Source: Allochromatium palmeri (GTDB lineage: Bacteria > Pseudomonadota > Gammaproteobacteria > Chromatiales > Chromatiaceae). From it: a stretch of DNA of 64,000 bases. Made by a program: the position numbers and the translations under genes. The stretch covers positions 237,079 through 301,078 of the forward strand of contig NZ_WNKT01000001.1 in the NCBI RefSeq assembly GCF_009720725.1, read 5' to 3'. Positions 56,968 to 64,000 of this stretch are shown here, piece by piece (the stretch's first letter is position 1; every line of letters begins with the position of its first letter). Below the pieces are notes generated by a model. That model saw only the letters and a program-made list of their open reading frames with translations, did not search any database and was not told the origin of the DNA.

Positions 56968-57897
56968 ATGGTCGAGCGTCCGCCGCTGGACGAGGATCGG
57001 CGGCTGGCCTATCTGGAGGCCATGGGCGTGAGCGTCTGGGAGCCGCGTGCGTCTCTGCCCGTCTCTGCTGAGCCGCTGGTTGTCGAGCCAGCGTCTGTCG
57101 CGGCTGCAACGGATATGCCAACCGCGACTGCGCCAGTTGCTCGGGAAGTACCGCCTGCCGTTGTCGACGAGCGCCCCGTCACGGCTGAGCGCAGCGTGTC
57201 GCCTGAGATCGTGTCGCCGCCAGAGTCGATGTCGTTTCCGCTCCCCGACTGGGAGGAGGAGGCCGACTATTCGCCAGCGCTGCTTGATGAATGGGAGGCG
57301 ATGGGCCATCCGCCCACGACTGAAGCCGAAGCGGTGAACCCGATCGAGCGCATGGACTGGAATACGCTGGGTGCCACCGTGCGCGGCTGCCGTGCCTGTC
57401 GACTCTGGGAGACGCGCACCAAGACCGTCTTCGGAACTGGCGATCGACGCGCCGATCTGATGATCATCGGCGAGGCGCCGGGCGCCGAGGAGGACAGCCA
57501 GGGCGAACCCTTCGTCGGGCGGGCCGGGCAGTTACTGACCCGGATGCTGGCGGCGATCGGCTTCAGCCGCGAACAGGTCTATATCGCTAATGTGCTCAAG
57601 TGCCGTCCGCCCGGCAATCGCGATCCCAAGCCGGACGAGGCGCTCGCCTGCCAAGCCTATCTGCATCGTCAGGTGGCGCTGATCGAACCCAGAGTCATTC
57701 TCTCGGTGGGGCGGATCTCGGCTCAGCACCTGCTCAAGACCGAGACCCCGGTCGGACAACTGCGTGGACGCTGGTTCGACTATGGTCCGGCACGCATTCC
57801 GCTGCGCGTGACCTATCATCCAGCCTATCTGCTGCGCTCGCCCGAGCAGAAGGCCAAGGCTTGGGAGGATCTGACCGAGGTCAAACGCCGCCTGTGA
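56968..57897 (+). CDS. Type 4 (family 4) uracil-DNA glycosylase
   Basis: 309 residues from ATG 56968, chosen for GAGGGG about 6 nt before it; ATG 56950, overlapping the leuA stop, is an alternative. After an acidic/Pro-rich N-terminal stretch of about 120 residues, the UDG domain carries the [4Fe-4S] ligands CRAC and CRPPGNRDPKPDEALAC, the active site IGEAPGAEEDSQGEPFVGRAG and the C-terminal THPAYLLR-like YHPAYLLRSP. It removes uracil from DNA. Cotranscribed with leuA by position only. Confidence 0.92.
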   Translation: MVERPPLDEDRRLAYLEAMGVSVWEPRASLPVSAEPLVVEPASVAAATDMPTATAPVAREVPPAVVDERPVTAERSVSPEIVSPPESMSFPLPDWEEEADYSPALLDEWEAMGHPPTTEAEAVNPIERMDWNTLGATVRGCRACRLWETRTKTVFGTGDRRADLMIIGEAPGAEEDSQGEPFVGRAGQLLTRMLAAIGFSREQVYIANVLKCRPPGNRDPKPDEALACQAYLHRQVALIEPRVILSVGRISAQHLLKTETPVGQLRGRWFDYGPARIPLRVTYHPAYLLRSPEQKAKAWEDLTEVKRRL

Positions 57898-58013
57898 CCT
57901 CGGGGATCAAGCGGTCGCTGCTCGTCAGGGTCTGGACATTCAAATCAGCTTTGCCTATGATTTTTTTGAATGTGATCGTTAAATTAAATTTCATATTTAA
58001 TTATTTTCTAATA

Positions 58014-58019
58014 TATACT
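58014..58019 (+). promoter_or_regulatory. Likely promoter (-10) of the sulfur globule protein gene
   Basis: TATACT within a strikingly AT-rich 60-bp stretch (57960-58020) otherwise unusual here. The -35 position (57991-57996) reads TCATAT, a poor match, so the promoter may rely on an UP-element-like tract or an activator. Confidence 0.5.
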
Positions 58020-58084
58020 CTTCCCCGTGGTCGATGCAGTGCTGGCCACGCTTGCTGCCAACGACAAAATAATTGGAGAGATAT

Positions 58085-58456
58085 ATGAAAAAGCTTGCTA
58101 CCGCTGCCGCTATCGCCGCACTTCTTGGTGCTTCCGCTTCTGCTTCCGCCTGGTGGGGTCCGGGCTGGGGTGGTCCTGGCTACGGCAACGGCATGGGCGA
58201 CTGGATGAATGACATGTTCGGCGACGGCTATGGCGACTTCAACATGAGCATGAGCGGCGGCGGTCGCGGCTACGGCCGTGGTTACGGTCGCGGCTATGGC
58301 AATGGCTACGGCTATCCCTACGGTGGCTACGGCTATCCTTACGGCGGCTATGGCGCTCCCTATGGTGGCTACGGCGTTCCCTACGCCTTCCCCTATGGCG
58401 CTCCTTACGGCGCACCGGTTGCTCCGGCCGCTCCGGCTCAGTCCGAGTCGAAGTAA
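58085..58456 (+). CDS. sgpB: Sulfur globule protein (Sgp, CV1/CV2-like)
   Basis: 123 residues from ATG 58085 with GGAGAG upstream. Signal peptide [22 protein letters not shown], then [21 protein letters not shown], a region of GYGR repeats, three heptads of (Y/A)PYGGYG and an Ala/Pro-rich tail. Glycine and tyrosine dominate. This is the design of the sulfur globule envelope proteins of Chromatiaceae, exported to coat periplasmic sulfur granules. The sgpB symbol is a guess among the sgpA/B/C paralogs. It is its own transcription unit with promoter and terminator. Confidence 0.85.
   Translation: MKKLATAAAIAALLGASASASAWWGPGWGGPGYGNGMGDWMNDMFGDGYGDFNMSMSGGGRGYGRGYGRGYGNGYGYPYGGYGYPYGGYGAPYGGYGVPYAFPYGAPYGAPVAPAAPAQSESK
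58313..58375 (+). repeat. In-frame 21-bp tandem repeat (3 copies) in sgp
   Basis: Encodes [21 protein letters not shown]. The DNA copies differ mostly at third positions, so selection appears to act on the peptide rather than recent duplication alone. Confidence 0.75.
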
Positions 58457-58479
58457 GCGCGACACCTAAGTCGGGGAAA

Positions 58480-58512
58480 GAAGCCAGGCGTTATGCCTGG
58501 CTTCTTTTGTTT
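58480..58512 (+). terminator. Intrinsic terminator after sgp
   Basis: GAAGCCAGGC, loop GTTAT, GCCTGGCTTC, then TTTTGTTT. Perfect 10-bp stem 23 bp after the stop. Confidence 0.92.
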
Positions 58513-58522
58513 CTGAGCCCCG

Positions 58523-59278
58523 CTATTCGATGACGATCTCGTAGAGTCGTGGCCAGTATTTGCCGGTGACGAACAGCCGGCCGGTCGCGGTGTCATGGGC
58601 GATGCCATTCAACACAGCTTCCGGACTCACGCGCTCGCTGGTTGGATAGAGCGTCGTCAGATCAACCACGGCGGTCACCGCACCGCTCGCCGGCGAGATC
58701 CGCACGATGCGGTCGGTTCGCCAGACATTAGCCCAGATCTCGCCGTCGATGTATTCCAGTTCGTTGAGCCGGCGCACGGGCTGCCGTCCATCGCGGACCT
58801 TCAGCCGCTGCACGACACGCCGTGTTTTGGGATCGAGAAACCGCAGCTCGTCCGTGCCATCGCTCATGATCCACTGCTGTCCATCGTGGGTCAGACCCCA
58901 GCCCTCGCCTTGGTACTGGAAGGTCTCAAGCCGCTCGAAGGTTTTGGCGTCGTAAATGATCCCGAGCTGCTCGCGCCAGGTCAGTTGCACCAGGCGTCCG
59001 TGCCAGTCGGTGAGGCCCTCGCCGAACAGATCGGGCGCCAGCCGGATTTCCTGCTCCACGCGCCCGGTTTCCAAGTCGACCCGACGCAATGTCGAGTGAC
59101 CATAGTTGCCGGTGCTTTCGTAGAGCGTGCCGTCGATGACGATCAAGCCCTGTGTGAAGGCGTTTGGATCGTGCGGATAGCTCGCCACCACCCGGTAGCC
59201 GAGCGTCGGCGCTGAGCCGGCCAGACAGACGCCATACCCCAGAACCAACAGCACAATCAAGCCGAGTCCGTATCTCAC
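58523..59278 (-). CDS. Glutaminyl-peptide cyclotransferase (beta-propeller type)
   Basis: 251 residues from GTG 59278, whose start overlaps the uvrB stop (GTGA). Signal peptide ([19 protein letters not shown]), then the glutamine cyclotransferase propeller: [64 protein letters not shown] and [16 protein letters not shown]. It converts N-terminal glutamine to pyroglutamate on exported proteins. Coupled to uvrB only by overlap; a functional link is not obvious. Confidence 0.9.
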   Translation of the reverse strand: MRYGLGLIVLLVLGYGVCLAGSAPTLGYRVVASYPHDPNAFTQGLIVIDGTLYESTGNYGHSTLRRVDLETGRVEQEIRLAPDLFGEGLTDWHGRLVQLTWREQLGIIYDAKTFERLETFQYQGEGWGLTHDGQQWIMSDGTDELRFLDPKTRRVVQRLKVRDGRQPVRRLNELEYIDGEIWANVWRTDRIVRISPASGAVTAVVDLTTLYPTSERVSPEAVLNGIAHDTATGRLFVTGKYWPRLYEIVIE

Positions 59279-61293
59279 GCCGCCAGCCCCTGCGCCTGCA
59301 ACGCGCGGATCTGATCGCGGATCGCGGCGGCCTGTTCGAACTCCAGATTCTTGGCGTGCTGATACATCTGCTTCTCCAGCGTCTTGAGACGCTTGGCCAT
59401 TTGTTGCGGTGTCAGGCGTCCGTACTCGGCCACCTGCTCAGCGACCCTGGCATAGTCACGCGCCTTAATCGGTGCGCCGGGCGTGTGAGCCTCCAGAATA
59501 TCGGCGACGGCTTTGCGGATGGTCTGGGGCGTGATGCCCTGGGCCGCGTTGGCCGCAATTTGCTTGGCGCGGCGCCGCTCGCTCTCCTCGATGGCGCGCT
59601 GCATCGAGCCGGTGATCCGGTCGGCATAGAGAATCGCCTTGCCGTTGGCGTTGCGCGCGGCGCGACCCATGGTCTGGATCAGCGAGTCGGCCGAGCGCAG
59701 AAAGCCCTCCTTGTCGGCATCCAGGATCGCCACCAGCGAGACCTCGGGCATGTCCAGCCCTTCGCGCAATAGGTTGATGCCGACCAGCACGTCGAAGGTA
59801 CCGAGCCGCAGATCGCGGATGATCTCCACTCGCTCGACGGTGTCGATGTCCGAGTGCAGATAGCGCACCTTAACGCCGTGCTCGTCGAGATACTCGGTCA
59901 GATCCTCGGCCATGCGCTTGGTCAGCGTCGTCACCAGCACCCGTTCGTCGGCGGCCACGCGCGGGCCGATCTCGGACAGCAGATCGTCGACCTGACTGAG
60001 CGCCGGTCGCACCTCGACCTCGGGATCGACCAGCCCGGTCGGGCGCACCACCTGTTCGATGACCGCACCCGAATGCTCGATCTCGAAGGCGCGCGGCGTG
60101 GCCGAAACATAGAGCGTTTGCGGCTGGCGCGCCTGGAACTCTTCGAACTGGAGCGGCCGGTTGTCGAGCGCCGAAGGCAGCCGGAAGCCGTATTCGACCA
60201 GATTCTCCTTGCGCGAGCGGTCGCCACGATACATGCCGCCGAGCTGGGGTACGGTGACATGGCTCTCGTCGATGACCAGGATCGCCTCGGGCGGCAGATA
60301 GTCATACAGGGTCGGCGGCGGCTCGCCGGGTTGGCGTCCGGAGAGATAGCGGCTGTAGTTCTCGATGCCCTGGCAGTAGCCGACCTCCAGCATCATCTCC
60401 AGATCGAACAGTGTGCGCTGTTCGAGCCGCTGGGCCTCGATCAGCTTATCGTTGGTGCGCAGCCAGTCGAGCCGCTCCTTGAGTTCCGGTTTGATGAGAT
60501 CGATGGCCTTGAGGATGGTCTCGCGCGGGGTGGCATAGTGGGTCTTAGGGAAGACGGTGTAGCGCGAGACCTGCCGCCGCACCTCGCCGGTGAGCGGATC
60601 GAACAGCGACAGCGTCTCGATCTCGTCGTCGAAGAGCGCGACCCGCAGCGCCGCGTCGTCGGACTCGGCCGGGTGGATATCGATCACGTCGCCGCGCACG
60701 CGATAGGTGCCGCGTGACAGCTCGATCTCGTTGCGGGTGTATTGCAGCTCGGCGAGCCGGCGCAGGATGGCGCGCTGGTCGATGCGCTCGCCGCGCTTGA
60801 GGATCAGCACCATCTTCAGATAGGCCTCGGGATCGCCCAGGCCATAGATGGATGAGACTGTGGCGACGATGATGACGTCGCGCCGTTCCAGCAGTGCTTT
60901 CGTCGCGGAGAGGCGCATCTGTTCGATGTGCTCGTTGATCGCGGCGTCCTTCTCGATATAGGTATCGGTCGCCGGGACATAGGCCTCGGGCTGGTAGTAG
61001 TCGTAATAGGAGACGAAATACTCCACCGCGTTGCGCGGGAAGAAGGCGCGCATCTCGCCATAGAGCTGGGCGGCCAGCGTCTTGTTGGGCGCGAGGATGA
61101 GCGCCGGACGCTGCACCTGGGCGATGACGCTCGCTATGGAAAATGTCTTTCCTGAGCCGGTCACGCCGAGCAGGGTCAGGCCGGCCTCGCCGTCGTTCAG
61201 GCCCGCGACCAGACGGCGGATCGCCTCGGGCTGATCGCCGGCGGGCGCGAAGGGGCTGACGAGTTCGAAGACTGGACTGGGTGGACTGGACAT
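59275..61293 (-). CDS. uvrB: Excinuclease ABC subunit B
   Basis: 672 residues from ATG 61293 ([25 protein letters not shown]), with GAGG about 9 nt upstream; a much longer frame to 62067 is only antisense to aspC. Walker [13 protein letters not shown], the beta-hairpin region [26 protein letters not shown], helicase motif [17 protein letters not shown], and a C-terminal UVR motif ([21 protein letters not shown]). It is the damage-verifying subunit of nucleotide excision repair. It diverges from the aminotransferase gene. Confidence 0.97.
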   Translation of the reverse strand: MSSPPSPVFELVSPFAPAGDQPEAIRRLVAGLNDGEAGLTLLGVTGSGKTFSIASVIAQVQRPALILAPNKTLAAQLYGEMRAFFPRNAVEYFVSYYDYYQPEAYVPATDTYIEKDAAINEHIEQMRLSATKALLERRDVIIVATVSSIYGLGDPEAYLKMVLILKRGERIDQRAILRRLAELQYTRNEIELSRGTYRVRGDVIDIHPAESDDAALRVALFDDEIETLSLFDPLTGEVRRQVSRYTVFPKTHYATPRETILKAIDLIKPELKERLDWLRTNDKLIEAQRLEQRTLFDLEMMLEVGYCQGIENYSRYLSGRQPGEPPPTLYDYLPPEAILVIDESHVTVPQLGGMYRGDRSRKENLVEYGFRLPSALDNRPLQFEEFQARQPQTLYVSATPRAFEIEHSGAVIEQVVRPTGLVDPEVEVRPALSQVDDLLSEIGPRVAADERVLVTTLTKRMAEDLTEYLDEHGVKVRYLHSDIDTVERVEIIRDLRLGTFDVLVGINLLREGLDMPEVSLVAILDADKEGFLRSADSLIQTMGRAARNANGKAILYADRITGSMQRAIEESERRRAKQIAANAAQGITPQTIRKAVADILEAHTPGAPIKARDYARVAEQVAEYGRLTPQQMAKRLKTLEKQMYQHAKNLEFEQAAAIRDQIRALQAQGLAA

Positions 61294-61437
61294 GCGGGGC
61301 AACCTCGTCGCGTGAACGGCTAGCGCGGGTAGGGGAGGGTGGCTTTCGATTGGCGTGTCGGAAAGCGGGTGATTCGCTATTATTGTGATCCTCCAACCAC
61401 GAATCCAGCCATCAGGGCCATCCAGGTACTTTCGTCC

Positions 61438-62628
61438 ATGACCACCAAGCTCGCTGCCCGCGTCCAGGCCGTCAAGCCCTCCGCAACCCTTGCCATCACT
61501 GCCCGCGCGGCCGCGCTCCGTGCCGAGGGTCAGGATGTGATTGGACTCGGCGTTGGGGAGCCGGACTTCGACACCCCCGAGCACATCAAGGCCGCCGCCA
61601 TCCGCGCCATCGAGTCCGGCTTCACCAAGTACACTGCTGTCGACGGCACGCCTGAGTTGAAGCGCGCCGTCATCGCTAAGTTCAAGCGCGAGAATGGGCT
61701 GGACTATGCGCCGAATCAGATCCTGGTCTCGTGCGGCGGCAAGCAGAGCTTTTTCAATCTGGCGCAGGCGTTGCTCGATCCGGGTGACGAGGTGGTGATT
61801 CCGGCGCCCTATTGGGTGTCCTATCCGGACATGGTGCTGCTGGCCGGCGGCCTGCCTGTGTTCGTGCAGGCGGGTGCGGCGCAGTCGTTCAAGATCACTC
61901 CGGCTCAGCTCAAGGGGGCGATGAACGAGAAGACGCGGTTGGTGGTCATCAACAGTCCGTCCAATCCGACCGGCATGGCCTACAGCCGCGAAGAGCTGGA
62001 GGCGCTCGGTGAGGTGTTGCGTGATTTCCCGAAGGTCATCATCGCGACCGACGATATGTATGAGCACATTCGCTGGAGTTCAGCGCCCTTCGTCAACATC
62101 CTCAACGTCTGTCCGGATCTGGCGCCGCGCACGCTGGTGCTGAACGGGGTGTCCAAGGCGTATGCGATGACGGGCTGGCGGATCGGCTATGCGGGCGGGC
62201 CGGCGGACATCATCAAGGCGATGAACAAGATCCAATCGCAGAGTACGTCCAATCCGACTTCGATCTCGCAGGTCGCGGCTCAGGCGGCGCTGGAGGGGCC
62301 GCAGGAGTGCATCGGGGTCATGCTCAAGGCGTTCATGGAGCGTCACGACTTCGTCGTCGAGCGGCTCAACCGGATTCCGGGCATCGAGTGTCTGCCGACC
62401 GATGGAACCTTCTATGTGTTTCCGAAAGTGCAGACGCTGATCGAGCGTTTGGATGGGGTCAACAACGATCTGGAGCTGGGTGAGTATCTGATCGAGAAGG
62501 CGGGCGTGGCGGTGGTGCCGGGGTCGGCGTTCGGGTTGGGGGGCTATCTGCGGCTGTCGATCGCGACCAGCCGCGAGACGCTGGAGCGGGCGCTGGATCG
62601 GATCGAGCAGGCGGTTAAAAACGCTTGA
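61438..62628 (+). CDS. aspC: Class I aspartate aminotransferase
   Basis: 396 residues from ATG 61438. PLP fold-type [36 protein letters not shown], and the Schiff-base Lys in [21 protein letters not shown]-terminal [18 protein letters not shown] with the substrate-carboxylate Arg. It resembles the AspC/AspAT subgroup Ib enzymes used for aspartate and sometimes prephenate. Symbol assigned by similarity to that group only. Divergent from uvrB over a 144-bp shared promoter region; tRNA-Asn follows. Confidence 0.9.
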   Translation: MTTKLAARVQAVKPSATLAITARAAALRAEGQDVIGLGVGEPDFDTPEHIKAAAIRAIESGFTKYTAVDGTPELKRAVIAKFKRENGLDYAPNQILVSCGGKQSFFNLAQALLDPGDEVVIPAPYWVSYPDMVLLAGGLPVFVQAGAAQSFKITPAQLKGAMNEKTRLVVINSPSNPTGMAYSREELEALGEVLRDFPKVIIATDDMYEHIRWSSAPFVNILNVCPDLAPRTLVLNGVSKAYAMTGWRIGYAGGPADIIKAMNKIQSQSTSNPTSISQVAAQAALEGPQECIGVMLKAFMERHDFVVERLNRIPGIECLPTDGTFYVFPKVQTLIERLDGVNNDLELGEYLIEKAGVAVVPGSAFGLGGYLRLSIATSRETLERALDRIEQAVKNA

Positions 62629-62669
62629 CACGGGTCTGATCGGGCACTACCATACGCGGCTCAAGATAT

Positions 62670-62745
62670 TCCCTGGTAGCTCAGTCGGTAGAGCGGGTGA
62701 CTGTTAATCACTAGGTCGGCGGTTCGAGCCCGTCCCAGGGAGCCA
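62670..62745 (+). tRNA. tRNA-Asn (GTT)
   Basis: 76 nt with encoded CCA. Acceptor TCCCTGG / CCAGGGA, D arm AGCTCAGTCGGTAGAGC, anticodon loop CTGTTAA with GTT at 62703-62705, and T arm GGCGGTTCGAGCCCGTC (first pair imperfect). Ends GCCA. Confidence 0.96.
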
Positions 62746-62758
62746 TATAAGTAAAAGA

Positions 62759-62795
62759 AATCCTTGCCTTCTTGCGGAGGCAGGGATTTTTTTTG
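62759..62795 (+). terminator. Intrinsic terminator after tRNA-Asn
   Basis: AATCCTTGCCT (62759-62769), an 8-nt loop, AGGCAGGGATT (62778-62788) with one G-T pair, then T8. Confidence 0.88.
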
Positions 62796-63505
62796 CCTGC
62801 CTGATCGCTGGACTCCGGTGCATATCCGGGGTTAGGCGGACTGGTCTACATCGACTACCCTGACAGCCACCAGACGAATTCTCACGCATCGTGGTAACGG
62901 GACAGCACTGGGGTCAGTGGGGTTTCTGGGGTCTGGCCTTGAGCGGTATCAACACGGAGCGGGGAAGAGCATGGGGATGTGCCCACGTCACTGGGGTTGA
63001 CCCCACGCGCGACCCTAACCTCGACCCCGCCATTTCATCGGTTTTTCCAATGTCGACATAGGAAAACCCTACTGACCCCACCGAACCCGCTAGGTGATGC
63101 AAGATTCTGACGGTATGTCGCTGAGTGATCGCCTGGAGCACTGTTTAGCGCTGGCGTTGGACCAACCTGACCGATCGGGTCTCTGTGGCCTGTAGGCCGT
63201 TTCAGCGCTTTGGATGCGACCTCTGTCACTTCGGTGCCAGGAGTGGCCTTGATCCAAGGTCTGAGAATCCTTGTCTCAGCGATGAGTTAAGAAAGACTGT
63301 AAGAGCAAGTGACATGCATCCTGACACTGAGTGGGACAGTCTCCCTTCTACCAGCAACACTAGACAAACCATGATTTGTGTGTCTACACTCTCTTAGGTG
63401 TGTGTGGTTCTGAGTCAGAATAAATAACTTTTATTTTAAAATTACTATCAGTCTAGGCTACGAAAATCGGACTATAACCTAGAACGTGTTTTTGGGAGGC
63501 TATTC
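62796..63505. other. Long stretch without a recognisable gene, downstream of tRNA-Asn
   Basis: About 710 bp. The first part (62800-63100) contains several GGGGTC/TGGGGT motifs in both orientations (for example near 62905-62932, 62987-63000 and 63073-63086). Short frames on both strands show no family resemblance. From about 63400 the DNA becomes AT-rich (TTTTATTTTAAAATTAC), plausibly the promoter of the next ORF. It may be a decayed mobile element or integration scar beside the tRNA, but no integrase or att duplication was identified. Confidence 0.45.
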
Positions 63506-64000
63506 TTGTTTAAGCACTTTAAAGACTCACCTGAATCCAGATTATTTGAAGAGCAAATTTATGCACAAGTTGTGGGGGAGCTAGCGCAAGGGATGCGAAG
63601 GGATGGTTTATGGGCAAAAGCTTTAGCAGAAAGTGATGCAAAAGAAGAAAAAGCTAAATCTTTATATATCAAGTATCGAGTACAGTCGATCAAAGATGAA
63701 ATCGCAATATCTGAGAAAATTAAAAAAATAGAAAAAGAACGTCAGGCTAATAAAGCAGAAATAGAAAAAAGAATTGAACAAAAAGAAGCTCAAGCCAAAA
63801 AAGATGCTGACTCACCAATATTTGATGCTCCGATGACAGCAGTTAAGGAAACGCTGATCAAATACCGTTTACTATTCGTTAACACTGAAAGTGCCCTTTT
63901 TCACAAACATTTTGTTTTCAGTGGCTACGTCATGAGTGTTTCGCGCTCCATTCAATGGCCCGTGCGGCCCATTTCGGCCACATGTAGATCGTCATATCAC
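63506..64000 (+). CDS. AT-rich coiled-coil hypothetical protein (runs off window)
   Basis: The frame starts with TTG 63506, preceded by a strong GGGAGG six nt upstream, and stays open for 165 codons to the window end. N-terminus LFKHFKDSPESRLFEEQIYAQ, then LWAKALAESDAKEEKAKSLYIKYRVQSIKDEI, a short conserved motif of small proteobacterial proteins, then a charged coiled coil (KIKKIEKERQANKAEIEKRI). Codon use is AT-rich, unlike its neighbours. Around 63930 composition turns GC-rich again, so the last 20 codons may be beyond a junction and not belong to the native protein. Confidence 0.6.
   Translation, partial: MFKHFKDSPESRLFEEQIYAQVVGELAQGMRRDGLWAKALAESDAKEEKAKSLYIKYRVQSIKDEIAISEKIKKIEKERQANKAEIEKRIEQKEAQAKKDADSPIFDAPMTAVKETLIKYRLLFVNTESALFHKHFVFSGYVMSVSRSIQWPVRPISATCRSSYH

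Noticed and set aside
61294..62067. N-terminal extension of uvrB to 62067
   Set aside because: The added residues are antisense to aspC and absent from UvrB; ATG 61293 gives the canonical start.
62704..62889. Minus-strand ORF across tRNA-Asn ending LPGTGSNRRPSD
   Set aside because: This peptide is a well-known translation artefact of reading a tRNA gene backwards.
62914..63229. Two short minus-strand ORFs after tRNA-Asn as an integrase remnant
   Set aside because: No tyrosine-recombinase motif could be found in either; left as unexplained sequence.

Overview
The window looks like chromosome from a GC-rich purple sulfur gammaproteobacterium of the Chromatiaceae, close to Allochromatium. This is inferred from a Gly/Tyr-rich sulfur globule envelope protein, a DsrC-family protein with both redox cysteines, a Calvin-Benson/glycolysis cluster (tkt-gap-pgk-pyk-fba), a membrane pyrophosphatase and an Ech-type hydrogenase operon. 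Base composition is high-GC nearly throughout. AT-richer patches lie around 19.0-19.9 kb, 32.4-32.9 kb, 39.9-40.3 kb and 63.4-63.9 kb.

1-9 kb (minus strand): the 3'-truncated gene of a CNP1-like exported protein, a large transglutaminase/DUF2126 protein, and a CHASE histidine kinase followed by a double-receiver PAS-GGDEF-EAL regulator. 9-17.5 kb (minus): tkt, gap, an intervening Uma2-type nuclease gene, pgk, pyk and fba, with long hairpins at several gene junctions and a strong terminator after fba, then a redoxin-like protein upstream of tkt. 17.7-26.1 kb (plus): the methyl cycle genes metK, ahcY (with an S-adenosylhomocysteine riboswitch in its leader) and metF. These are interrupted by an accessory block holding a VapBC module, a deletion junction joining two broken genes, and a pair of membrane-linked GTPases.

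26-31.8 kb: an MFS transporter, an AbrB/PIN toxin-antitoxin pair, a K+-independent H+-pyrophosphatase and an ApbE flavin transferase. 31.9-39.6 kb: a 7TM diguanylate cyclase converges on, and overlaps, the end of a complete echABCDEF operon. A BrnT/BrnA toxin-antitoxin module sits antiparallel between echB and echC. 39.9-46.3 kb (plus): a tiny lipoprotein, a secreted protein of unknown function with an apparent Cys-His-Asp set, a variant L,D-transpeptidase, pqiAB and an ammonium transporter.

46.4-55.3 kb: a DsrC-like gene with a DUF3050 gene, an ampD / phosphorothioation-associated methyltransferase / tonB operon, nadC on the other strand, cbpA and a Ycf46-like AAA ATPase. 55.4-62.7 kb: leuA with a type-4 uracil-DNA glycosylase, the sulfur globule protein gene with its own promoter and terminator, uvrB with glutaminyl cyclase, an aspartate aminotransferase and tRNA-Asn. 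Beyond the tRNA is about 0.75 kb without a recognisable gene, then an AT-rich coiled-coil ORF that starts at TTG and runs off the window; it may be accessory DNA next to a tRNA.

All family calls come from reading motifs and translations by eye. No database search was run.
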